Position numbers and translations under genes: made by a program | Shown here: one piece after another, positions 34,902 through 41,959 of the stretch | Position numbering within the stretch: the stretch's first letter is position 1 | Layout: each line of letters opens with the position of its first letter | Assembly: GCA_937123825.1 (NCBI GenBank) | Contig: CAKZKQ010000403.1 | Span: forward strand, 1-64,000 | From: an uncultured Pseudomonadota bacterium | Lineage (GTDB): Bacteria; Myxococcota_A; Bradymonadia; Bradymonadales; GCA-2716585 | Length of the DNA: 64,000 nucleotides | Direction of reading: 5' to 3' | Notes under the pieces: model-generated | The model's input: only the letters and a program-made list of their open reading frames with translations | The model's database searches: none | Told to the model about the DNA's origin: nothing

Positions 34902-36806
34902 ATGGGTGGTGTGGTTCATGATTCCAAACGGTTTGTGCGCGTTGGCGCGTATCTGGCGGTGCTCTGTCTTCTGGCAGGGTTGGGTCAGGCCTGCGCGCCG
35001 ACCAAGCAAGATGTGGCCGCTGCGCCCCCCGCGTCGGCCCCAGCGCCGCCCCAAGCGCAGGCGGTGGCCAAACCCGAGCCTGCGCCCAAGCCCACATGCA
35101 AGCCCTTTGAGCCTCGCGTGGCGCGCCCGGAGTTGGAGCCTGGCTTTGGTCAGCAGGGCGTCGATGTGATGCTCTGTCCAGACGCCCAGACGCTCGACGG
35201 GTTGATCGCCACGCGCGACAAGCGACCGGAGCCCGCGCCAGCGCCCGCGTCGAGCTACCAGGACCCGGTGGAGGTGCGCGGTGGTCTGGCGATCTATCGC
35301 CAGGCGATCCACCGCACCGCGCGCTTTGCCTGGGTGGTGCCGGTGCTCTTTACCCACACCCCTGGCTTGTCCCCGGCGCAGCTTCAGTGGTTGGACGCCA
35401 ACCCCAAGGCCGCCCAGAACGCCCAGGAGATCTGGTCTTCAAAGGGCCGCAGGCAGTGGGGCCTCATCCAGCGGATGATCCGCGCCCACAGGCGCGACAA
35501 GGCCTACATCCGCAACGTCCTGCTGCGCGACGGCTACCTCTTTGTCGAAGACGAGAAGGTCGCCCGTCAGCTCTTCACCCGGCTCACCCTGCGCCACCTT
35601 TTTGATGAGGACGAGATTTTTCTGCGGCGCGGCGACGTGGTCTACCGGCTGCAAAAGAAGCGCCGCTGGCGCCGTTGGAGCTACGTTCATGCCGACGGTC
35701 CTCAGGCGGGCAACAAGGCCAGACTCTTGATCTTCGATCGGGTGGCCACGACGCGCGAAGCCCTCCTTGAAGGGCACCATGGCTGGGACGTGTCCCGGCT
35801 GCGTCCGCCGTTGGGGTTGAGGGCGTTTGAGGTCAGCAGCGTGGGTGAGGATCTGCTTCGTGGCCAGGCCCATTTGGACGGCGAGGTGTCGTTTGAAGGG
35901 GCAGCGTTTGACGTGGACGGGCGGCGAGTTTTGGCGGTGGTGGTGCCGCAGATGGAGCCCGGCAGCCAGACGATGGACCGGATCACGCTGCGTCGGCGCA
36001 ACGCCTCCTACCAGGCAGGGATCATTCAGGCCGGGGAGCAGATGGTGGCCGAGCGGCTGCGTTTTGACGAGCCGCGAACGGAGAAGGGCCAGCAAGACGG
36101 TGTGTTGAGGATCATGTGGCGCTATGCGTACTACGCCGGTCACAACCGTTTTGGCTTCAATGGGGATGGTTATCTGGTCTTTACGCACGATGGGAAGCCC
36201 AACGTGCCGCAGGTCTGCATTGATTTTGTGCTCGACAGCGCCGAGCGCTGGAGCGGTGCCTGGTGGAAGCCCAGGGGTCAGGGGCGCGAGCGGACCGAAG
36301 GGTTTTTGGACTTCAAGAAGTTGCTGGGCAACGAGCGTCAGGTGAGGGTGCTTGTGGGCTATGCGGCCAAGCACCCCGAGCAGATGAAGGTCTGGTCGTA
36401 CGGGGAGAAGGAGCGGGTGCCCTACATGCGCCAGGAGCAGTTCTATGAGCAGATTGAGGGCTGGTCCAGCGATGTGGAGGCGGGTGACGCGGTGGTGATT
36501 TATGGGCTGCGCAGCGACGGTCGCAACCACTGGCACGTCTTTTACATCTACGACACCGATCCACTCTACGGCATTCCGTATTTGACGATCGGCAACGCGG
36601 GTGTGGCCAAGGTGACGGTGTGGCACGACACGATGCGCAAGGCGCCGCGCCGCTCGGTGACGCACCGCATTCGCTTCAACCCGACCTGGTTGGCCCAGCG
36701 GCGCTCAGAAGAGTTGCCGCTTGGTCGGGCGTCGGGCTCAGGTGCCCAGCAGCTCGACGATGGGAACATCGAGGCCACGGGCGATCCGGTGAAGAACGGT
36801 CAGTGA
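34902..36806 (+). CDS. Large lipoprotein of unknown function
   Basis: In this 634-residue product, a basic N-terminus and hydrophobic segment lead to the lipobox AGLGQAC (C31). An Ala/Pro-rich tether follows. The body contains a conserved-looking C-terminal domain with VEAGDAVVIYGLRSDGRNHW followed by HVFYIYDTDPLYGIPY, plus a basic stretch (RLQKKRRWRRWSYV). No family was recognised. ATG 34902 is preferred because it gives a clean lipoprotein signal; longer in-frame starts add a non-hydrophobic leader. Its last 69 bases overlap the 3' end of the convergent regulator gene at 36738. Confidence 0.75.
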   Translation: MGGVVHDSKRFVRVGAYLAVLCLLAGLGQACAPTKQDVAAAPPASAPAPPQAQAVAKPEPAPKPTCKPFEPRVARPELEPGFGQQGVDVMLCPDAQTLDGLIATRDKRPEPAPAPASSYQDPVEVRGGLAIYRQAIHRTARFAWVVPVLFTHTPGLSPAQLQWLDANPKAAQNAQEIWSSKGRRQWGLIQRMIRAHRRDKAYIRNVLLRDGYLFVEDEKVARQLFTRLTLRHLFDEDEIFLRRGDVVYRLQKKRRWRRWSYVHADGPQAGNKARLLIFDRVATTREALLEGHHGWDVSRLRPPLGLRAFEVSSVGEDLLRGQAHLDGEVSFEGAAFDVDGRRVLAVVVPQMEPGSQTMDRITLRRRNASYQAGIIQAGEQMVAERLRFDEPRTEKGQQDGVLRIMWRYAYYAGHNRFGFNGDGYLVFTHDGKPNVPQVCIDFVLDSAERWSGAWWKPRGQGRERTEGFLDFKKLLGNERQVRVLVGYAAKHPEQMKVWSYGEKERVPYMRQEQFYEQIEGWSSDVEAGDAVVIYGLRSDGRNHWHVFYIYDTDPLYGIPYLTIGNAGVAKVTVWHDTMRKAPRRSVTHRIRFNPTWLAQRRSEELPLGRASGSGAQQLDDGNIEATGDPVKNGQ

Positions 36807-37385
36807 GGGCGCGTTGCGGGCGCGCTCAATCATGCTCAGGGCGCCGGTGGAGATGCCGGTGCGGCGCGCGAGCTCTTTAAGGAGCATGCCGCGCTCTTTG
36901 CGTTCCTTGCGGATGTTGGCGCCCAGGTCCGTCAAGAGTGCTTTGACGGGACGGGCGAGCATGCCGCGGCTGGCCAGGATGGAGCTGATGGCCTCCTCGA
37001 AGTCTTCGGGGGTGGCGGGTTTGCGCAGGTAGGCCTCGGCGCCGAGCTTCATGGCGGCAGTGACGCTCTGGAAGGAGGCGTTGGCGGTGTGGATGATGAC
37101 GCCGACGTCGGGGTCGAGTTGGCGCAGCTGTTCGAGCAGCTCCAGGCCGTTGAGTTCGGGCATCATCAAGTCCAGCACAACCACATGGTGATCGGCCTGC
37201 CCGAGCGCTTTGAGCGCGGCTCTGGGGTTCTCAAAGGTCTCAACGCTGCGTCCGGGGGCGTCGAGGGTCAGTGAGAGAAGCTCGCAGATGTCGGGGTCAT
37301 CATCGACGACGACCACCTTGACGGTGGTGATCGGGATGAGGACGGTTTCTTGCGGTGACGCAGTATCGTGTGCTGGAGAAGCCAT
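36738..37385 (-). CDS. Response regulator: receiver plus XRE-type HTH
   Basis: This is a 215-residue regulator. The receiver (~20-140) has VVVVDDDPDICELL (acidic triad), LDLMMPELNG with the phospho-acceptor Asp, a position-equivalent His-Thr (IIHTANAS) and LRKPATPEDF with the conserved Lys-Pro. The output is a Cro/CI-type helix-turn-helix (LKELARRTGISTGALSMIER), an unusual partner for a receiver. No kinase is adjacent; the hybrid kinase at 5885 is one distant candidate. The start is ATG 37385 after AGAGGAGAC. A perfect inverted repeat at 37429-37451 upstream may be its own operator. Confidence 0.9.
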   Translation of the reverse strand: MASPAHDTASPQETVLIPITTVKVVVVDDDPDICELLSLTLDAPGRSVETFENPRAALKALGQADHHVVVLDLMMPELNGLELLEQLRQLDPDVGVIIHTANASFQSVTAAMKLGAEAYLRKPATPEDFEEAISSILASRGMLARPVKALLTDLGANIRKERKERGMLLKELARRTGISTGALSMIERARNAPSLTVLHRIARGLDVPIVELLGT

Positions 37386-37428
37386 CAGAGTCTCCTCTAG
37401 GGTCCAGGCTGGCGCATTGTGAAAGCGC

Positions 37429-37451
37429 ATGTGTTGCAAAAAGCAACACAT
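37429..37451. promoter_or_regulatory. Operator-like inverted repeat upstream of the HTH response regulator
   Basis: ATGTGTTGC-AAAAA-GCAACACAT has perfect 9-base arms, 44 bases upstream of the regulator start. The size and symmetry suit a dimeric Cro/CI-type protein, so autoregulation is a reasonable inference. Confidence 0.5.
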
Positions 37452-38079
37452 TTTGTGTTTCTTAACTATAAGTTGTTTTCAGAGTGACAATTTGTGTCAC
37501 TGCTTAAGCGGCAAGGCCATTTTTTCCACGAAGCCAAGATCCCCCTGATGGGTTTGGATCGAGACAGCGTTGGGGTGACGCATCCCGGTCCTGACGATGT
37601 GGATGCTGCCTTTGTGGTCATTGCAAGGCGTTGTGCCATGTTGATGTGACTGCCAAAGGTGCGCTTTACGTTAAGGGTACGGGGTTCAGAATGCAAACGT
37701 TTGTGTGTTTTCGCAGTGTCTTGAAGACATTATTTTTACAATGGGTGTGTCAGTAAGACGTGTAAAATTGCACATTTTGGGAAGCCGAAGTGGCAAGCGA
37801 ACGCTCGTTTGTGTCAATGTTATGGTGTTGAGTTTTATTTATTTTGATCTTTGTTTTGGATTCTAGTCTTTCTTCATAAGTTGGTTTGTCCGCGCCGACC
37901 CCGCCGTGAAGGTGCCCCAAAGCATCGGTTCTGCCTTTGTTTTCACCATTGGGGTGAGGCGAGCATCGGGGTTGATGTGCAAAACTCCTCTTTTGGTACT
38001 GATGGTTCAATGGTTTTGTGGGACAGAGGTGTGCAAAAATACCTGAAGCATATTCAATGACACGTTATGCACTGGCCGA

Positions 38080-38109
38080 AGCCACTTCATAGTTCAATAT
38101 GAAGTGGCT
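38080..38109. repeat. Perfect 12-bp inverted repeat
   Basis: AGCCACTTCATA and TATGAAGTGGCT flank a 6-base loop. No T tract follows on either strand. Confidence 0.6.
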
Positions 38110-38146
38110 GTTGTGCCGAGGATTTTGTGAAGAGGCAGGCGTCGTT

Positions 38147-38203
38147 TTATGGGGCCATCGGCAGATGGGGTGCCATCATTGTGGCGACCTTATGGCCCCA
38201 TAA
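38147..38203. repeat. Nested inverted repeat
   Basis: The outer arms TTATGGGGCCAT (38147-38158) and ATGGCCCCATAA (38192-38203) are perfect. An inner stem GATGG/CCATC (38164-38177) sits in the loop. It lies 30 bases beyond the stop of the gene at 38233. Confidence 0.6.
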
Positions 38204-38232
38204 GTCAGAACGGGAGATTCTGAGGCAGTCGT

Positions 38233-38850
38233 TCAGGTGGGCAGTTCGTTGTTTTTGATCTGCTCGATCACCTCGGTGTACGAGGTGTTCTGCACCATCT
38301 GCCCCAGCAGAAGCTGGTACTTGGTGACCAACTCAGGCCGGTTGGCTTTGCGGTAGTGCTGCAGGTGGTTGTAGATGCGGATGAAGGCACGCTCGCTGTT
38401 GACGAAGTAGCTGACCGCCTTGACCGTCGTGTCCACGCTGGCACGCCCGATGGAGCGCGACTGGGCCTGGAAAGGGAACTCAATCTGCTCGCTGGACAAG
38501 ACCGTCAACTCAACCTGAGCTTCGGCGTTGGCCTTGTCCTCGTTTCCGGTGGACATGAGCCCTTTGACCTCAAAATCCTTGAAGGAGATGCTGCGCAGCG
38601 ATGGGTGGTGCTCGGCAAACCGCGCCAGGAGCCCGTGAAAGCACGCATCCACAAGGCCGCTGCCGCTGCCCTCGACGTTCATCACCTCGTTGTCGTTGCT
38701 GATGTTGATCAACTTGCAACGGATGTGGGCCTGTCCTGTGTCAAAGTCCTCTTCGAGATGGTAGGCGACGGCTTTGAGGACCATGAAGTCCTCGCCCAGG
38801 ATGTCGCGCATGCGCTCCAACATCTCTTCCTGCTCGTACTGTGTTGGCAT
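38233..38850 (-). CDS. Stand-alone LeuA allosteric (dimer) domain protein
   Basis: The 205-residue product corresponds to the C-terminal regulatory domain of 2-isopropylmalate/citramalate synthases without the catalytic TIM barrel. Signatures include GSGSGLVDACFHGLLARF, LRSISFKDFEVKGL, KANAEAQVELTV and GRASVDTTVKAVSYFVNSE. A classical LeuA dimer domain binds leucine as feedback inhibitor, so this protein could sense an amino acid or regulate a partner; that is inference. The start is ATG 38850 with AGAGGTCAAG upstream. No leucine genes are nearby. Confidence 0.8.
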   Translation of the reverse strand: MPTQYEQEEMLERMRDILGEDFMVLKAVAYHLEEDFDTGQAHIRCKLINISNDNEVMNVEGSGSGLVDACFHGLLARFAEHHPSLRSISFKDFEVKGLMSTGNEDKANAEAQVELTVLSSEQIEFPFQAQSRSIGRASVDTTVKAVSYFVNSERAFIRIYNHLQHYRKANRPELVTKYQLLLGQMVQNTSYTEVIEQIKNNELPT

Positions 38851-39180
38851 CTGACTTGACCTCTTATCTGATGATGCCCGCGCGCCTGATTGAATGGGCC
38901 TGCGTGGGCAAACGGTCTCTTGAACGGGGCCTTTGACAAGGTGCGCGATTGGGTTCAATGCGCAGCAGGGTGTCGGCAGGGGAAGAACCAACAAAGCGCC
39001 CGCACTTGTTCCCGCAGGTGTCGAACCCAGCCGTCAAGCCAGGCAAGGGTGCGCGGTGATGGCCGCACACATGCACCCACAGAGAACACCCTTGCAGCCT
39101 ACAGCTTCTGGGCCACAAGACAAGTTGATGCCAAAATACAGACGCCCGACTGACTCTCGTCTGCATTTTGGTATGGGAGG
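38851..39180. other. Intergenic gap with trmB terminator
   Basis: This 330-base gap holds the promoter side of the LeuA-domain gene and the long hairpin at 39128-39174. No gene is seen. Confidence 0.4.
39128..39174 (-). terminator. Long hairpin after trmB
   Basis: Arms of 17 bases (39128-39144 and 39158-39174) pair at 15 positions. It starts just past the trmB stop. It shares TGCCAAA, CAGACG and CGACT at matching places with the hairpin at 56543-56575. Confidence 0.6.
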
Positions 39181-39915
39181 TTATTTGCGAAGGCGAGGGC
39201 GCCGCCCGCGAGACCGGTCAATGGTGACCTCGGGCTTGGCAAAGCGCTCCATGGGGACCTCCAGGCCATCGACCTCCTGAAGCTCTCCGGTGGGCTCGGC
39301 GTAGATCTTCCACACCGGCAGGCCCTTGCGCAGGATTTTGCCCTCGCGGGTGGTCTTGGGCCACTGGTCCTCATCCTCGGGCCAGGCAGGATCGTCGGGC
39401 ATCACCCGGCGCCAGCGCTGGGATTGGTCGATCAACTCGCTGACGATCTCGGCGTAGGGCTCCACGTCGGTCTTGATGACCAGCAGGCCGTCAGGCCGCA
39501 GCTTGTTGGCCAACAACCCCAAAAACTCGGGCGTGAAGAGCCGGCGCTTGGCGTGGCGCTTCTTCCACCAGGGATCGGGGAAGAGGATGTAGATCCGCTC
39601 GACGGTGTTGTCGGCAAAGAGCAGCGGCAGCGCCAGGTTGGCGTCGGCGGCCAGCGCCTGGGCGTTGGTGAGCCCTTCATCGGTCAACTCTTCGCTGAGC
39701 ACCTCGACAAAGCGGCGGCGGATTTCAATCCCCAACACGCTGCGGTCGGTGTATAGGCGGGCCAAGCCCTTGAGGAATCTCCCCTGGTTGGAGCCGATCT
39801 CGATTTGAACGGGGCCGGGCAACTGACGCTCGGCGCCCCATGCCCGAATGGCGTCGAGGCGAGCGCGCTGATAGGTCTCGGTCGCCTCGTCAAAGGTCAC
39901 ATCCTGAATGTCCAT
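39181..39915 (-). CDS. trmB: tRNA (guanine-N7-)-methyltransferase
   Basis: TrmB is an SAM-dependent enzyme that forms m7G46 in the variable loop of tRNAs. The 244-residue product shows the SAM site IEIGSNQGRFLKGLA, the family motif FPDPWWKKRHAKRR, and the C-terminal REGKILRKGLPVWKIYAEP that contributes to substrate binding. ATG 39915 is listed; a GTG at 39933 would add six residues, and no ribosome binding site clearly decides. It lies 45 bases after the MBL-fold gene on the same strand and is probably co-transcribed with it. Confidence 0.96.
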   Translation of the reverse strand: MDIQDVTFDEATETYQRARLDAIRAWGAERQLPGPVQIEIGSNQGRFLKGLARLYTDRSVLGIEIRRRFVEVLSEELTDEGLTNAQALAADANLALPLLFADNTVERIYILFPDPWWKKRHAKRRLFTPEFLGLLANKLRPDGLLVIKTDVEPYAEIVSELIDQSQRWRRVMPDDPAWPEDEDQWPKTTREGKILRKGLPVWKIYAEPTGELQEVDGLEVPMERFAKPEVTIDRSRGRRPRLRK

Positions 39916-39960
39916 GGTACTAATGTCTGGCACCGGCGCTGCGGTGGTCTGGGGGGTGGT

Positions 39961-40920
39961 CTAGGTCTTGGCCGGGAAGTCTTCGAGGAGATCGACGCTG
40001 TGGCCATCGCGGGCTGACATGGCCCGGGGGAAGAGTTCGCGGGCCTGCTCTTCGAGCTGGCGCAGTTTGGCGTCGTTGTGGGCCGGGCTGTGGTGGACCA
40101 GGTAGATCCGATCAACGTCGGCCTGACGACCGACGTCCATGGCGCACGACACGGTGGCGTGGCCCCAGCCCTGGGTGGGCACGGGCATGTTGGTGTAGGT
40201 GTCGCGGGTGAACATCGCGTCGTGGATGAGCACCTCGGCGTTCTTGGAGAACTGGATCAGGCGCTGATCGCCGTGCACATAACCTTCCACGTCGGTGGCC
40301 ACCACGACCGCTCGGCCAGCGTGCTCGATCCGGTAGACCATCACGCCGCTCTTGGGGTGGTTGTAGCCCCGCAGGCAACGCACCACGGTCTCGACTTCCT
40401 CGGGCGGCGGGGCCTGCTGGCGCAGCCGCGAGTGTTTGACGTTGACCACCACCGGCTCTTCCTGGCCCTTCACAAAGAAGATCGCTTCGGGTTCGTTGAC
40501 CTCGCCCCATTGCACCACACCCTCCATCTCATGGAGCGGCAGGGGGTGGTAGGGGGGATGGACAAAGGCCCGCATGGCGTCTTCAAAGCTCATCATGGGG
40601 CTGCGCGGGCCATAAACGTAGGTGGTGCTGTCCGGATAGTAGAGCGGGCCGTAGTAGGGGAAGCCCACGATGTGGTCGTAGTGGCAGTGGGTGTGAAAGA
40701 GGTAGCTGACCAGGGGGCCCTGGGCGCCTGCGGCAAAGTGCTTGCCCATCAGGTCCTGGCCCAACTTGACGATCCCGCTGCCCGAATCAAAGACCAGGTG
40801 GCGATCACCGGCTTCGATGTGGATGCAAGTCGTATGACCGCCAAACTCGACGAACTCGGGGCCTGCAACCGTGCGGGTGCCGCGAGTGCCGTAGAACGTC
40901 AACTTAAACCTGTCTGGCAT
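39961..40920 (-). CDS. MBL-fold metallohydrolase
   Basis: This 319-residue protein of the metallo-beta-lactamase fold resembles the phosphodiesterase-like branch. It has the HTHCHYDHIVG zinc motif (HxHxDH), a later bridging Asp in VVVATDVEGY and a terminal His in YLVHHSPAHND. N-terminal GTRGTRTVAGPEFVEFGGHT is typical of RNase Z or cyclic-phosphodiesterase-like enzymes. It has no C-terminal RNA-binding exosite, so the substrate is open. It starts at ATG 40920 and precedes trmB. Confidence 0.85.
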   Translation of the reverse strand: MPDRFKLTFYGTRGTRTVAGPEFVEFGGHTTCIHIEAGDRHLVFDSGSGIVKLGQDLMGKHFAAGAQGPLVSYLFHTHCHYDHIVGFPYYGPLYYPDSTTYVYGPRSPMMSFEDAMRAFVHPPYHPLPLHEMEGVVQWGEVNEPEAIFFVKGQEEPVVVNVKHSRLRQQAPPPEEVETVVRCLRGYNHPKSGVMVYRIEHAGRAVVVATDVEGYVHGDQRLIQFSKNAEVLIHDAMFTRDTYTNMPVPTQGWGHATVSCAMDVGRQADVDRIYLVHHSPAHNDAKLRQLEEQARELFPRAMSARDGHSVDLLEDFPAKT

Positions 40921-41234
40921 TGGCCTGCGCCTGTCTTCAAAATCTTGATGTTGATTGATGGGCGTTTTCTATTGCGGGCTCATCCTACGCCGCTTGGCCG
41001 CACCCTTTCAAGGGTCACGGCCCACCCATCGCCTCAGACAGCCCCAAACAACATCACGGGGCTGTGCCAAGCTCCTTCAATCCGCTGCATATCGACAGTC
41101 CACCCGGCCCCACAGCGCCTTGCGACGTTCATGACACCCGATGGTCTGTTGTGTGGTCGCGGACTGGATCCTGCCTTGGATCGCCGCTTGAACCACCCGC
41201 GCTCCTTGCCGCGGTGTGCACCCCAGACGGCGCC
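40921..41234. other. Intergenic gap
   Basis: This 314-base gap contains a hairpin CAGCCCC/GGGGCTG (41039-41064). No gene or clear promoter is recognised. Confidence 0.4.
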
Positions 41235-41648
41235 TTAAGCTTCTTCCACCTCAACCGAGATCTCATCCAGCGTGCGCTGCAAGCGATCGAGTTTTTCCGT
41301 CACCACATCGAGCTTGGTCTTGATCTCCTGCACATCAGCTTGGCTGGCAATGCCGATGGCCTCGGTGATCTCGGACTGCATGTCTCGCACGTTGCGCATG
41401 AACTCACTGCGCAGGATGCGCTCAAGAACCTCTCTGCGGTTGAGGAGCTTGAGAAAGACCTCCAGAACACGCTCGGCGGTCTCCTGCCCGATGGGGCGCA
41501 GCTCCAGAAAGACCTTCATGAGCCTGGCAATGTCGTCCACACCCAGGGGAAGGCGCCCCTGACGTCGACGACTGTCCTGGTCGGCGTTCTCGTCGACCAT
41601 GTCCTCGTCTACGCTCTTGGGCTCTTGTTGTGGCGACTGCTGACTCAT
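41235..41648 (-). CDS. Small coiled-coil protein
   Basis: In this 137-residue product, an acidic, polar N-terminus (~1-35) is followed by helices ending in a long coiled coil (VQEIKTKLDVVTEKLDRLQR). Sequences of this sort resemble polyhydroxyalkanoate-associated phasins or chaperone-like coiled-coil proteins, but no family is claimed. It is the last gene of a run recJ - small membrane gene - this gene, 73 bases after the previous stop. Confidence 0.65.
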   Translation of the reverse strand: MSQQSPQQEPKSVDEDMVDENADQDSRRRQGRLPLGVDDIARLMKVFLELRPIGQETAERVLEVFLKLLNRREVLERILRSEFMRNVRDMQSEITEAIGIASQADVQEIKTKLDVVTEKLDRLQRTLDEISVEVEEA

Positions 41649-41721
41649 GTTGGTCTCATTGTTGTTGTGGGAAACCGTCTGCCAACGGCTTATGTTTGAT
41701 TAACGCTGCCTCTGGGGCCCG

Positions 41722-41946
41722 TCAAGGGCTCTGATTGCCTCCGCCGCCTGTGGACGGGGCGATTTGAGGCGCAGGACCAGAGAAAGAGCCCATCAGGTTG
41801 GAGAAGCTCTCGGCCATGCGGCCTTTGAAGACGAGCACAAAGACCAGGATCGCTGCCAGAAGCAGGATCGTCATTACCTCTGGGGAGCCTGGGCCGCGCA
41901 TGCGGCTGGTGCTTGCCGCTGTGCGGCGAGGTCGACGGCGAGCCAT
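41722..41946 (-). CDS. Small single-pass membrane protein
   Basis: The 74-residue product has a basic N-terminus (MARRRPRRTA), one transmembrane helix (MTILLLAAILVFVLVF, ~25-40) and a Gly/Pro/Ser-rich tail. It starts 13 bases after the recJ stop, so it is co-transcribed with recJ. Function unknown; an N-in inner-membrane orientation is expected from the positive-inside rule. Confidence 0.6.
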   Translation of the reverse strand: MARRRPRRTAASTSRMRGPGSPEVMTILLLAAILVFVLVFKGRMAESFSNLMGSFSGPAPQIAPSTGGGGNQSP

Positions 41947-41959
41947 GGGGGTGCCTCCT

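Larger units (their letters stand above)
37386..38232. other. 847-base AT-richer gap
   Basis: No convincing gene was found; short frames here lack ribosome binding sites and family features. It holds the operator-like repeat (37429-37451), AGTGAC-7-GTCACT near 37482-37500, and two large hairpins (38080-38109, 38147-38203). The composition is visibly lower in GC than the neighbours, so it may be a decayed insertion or encode an unrecognised RNA. Confidence 0.5.

Noticed and set aside
35439-36665. 408-codon minus-strand frame
   Set aside because: It is antisense to the large lipoprotein gene and its composition is typical of shadows.
37750-38060. Small open frames on both strands in the AT-richer gap
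   Set aside because: They are under 90 codons, have no ribosome binding site or recognisable family, and overlap each other on opposite strands.
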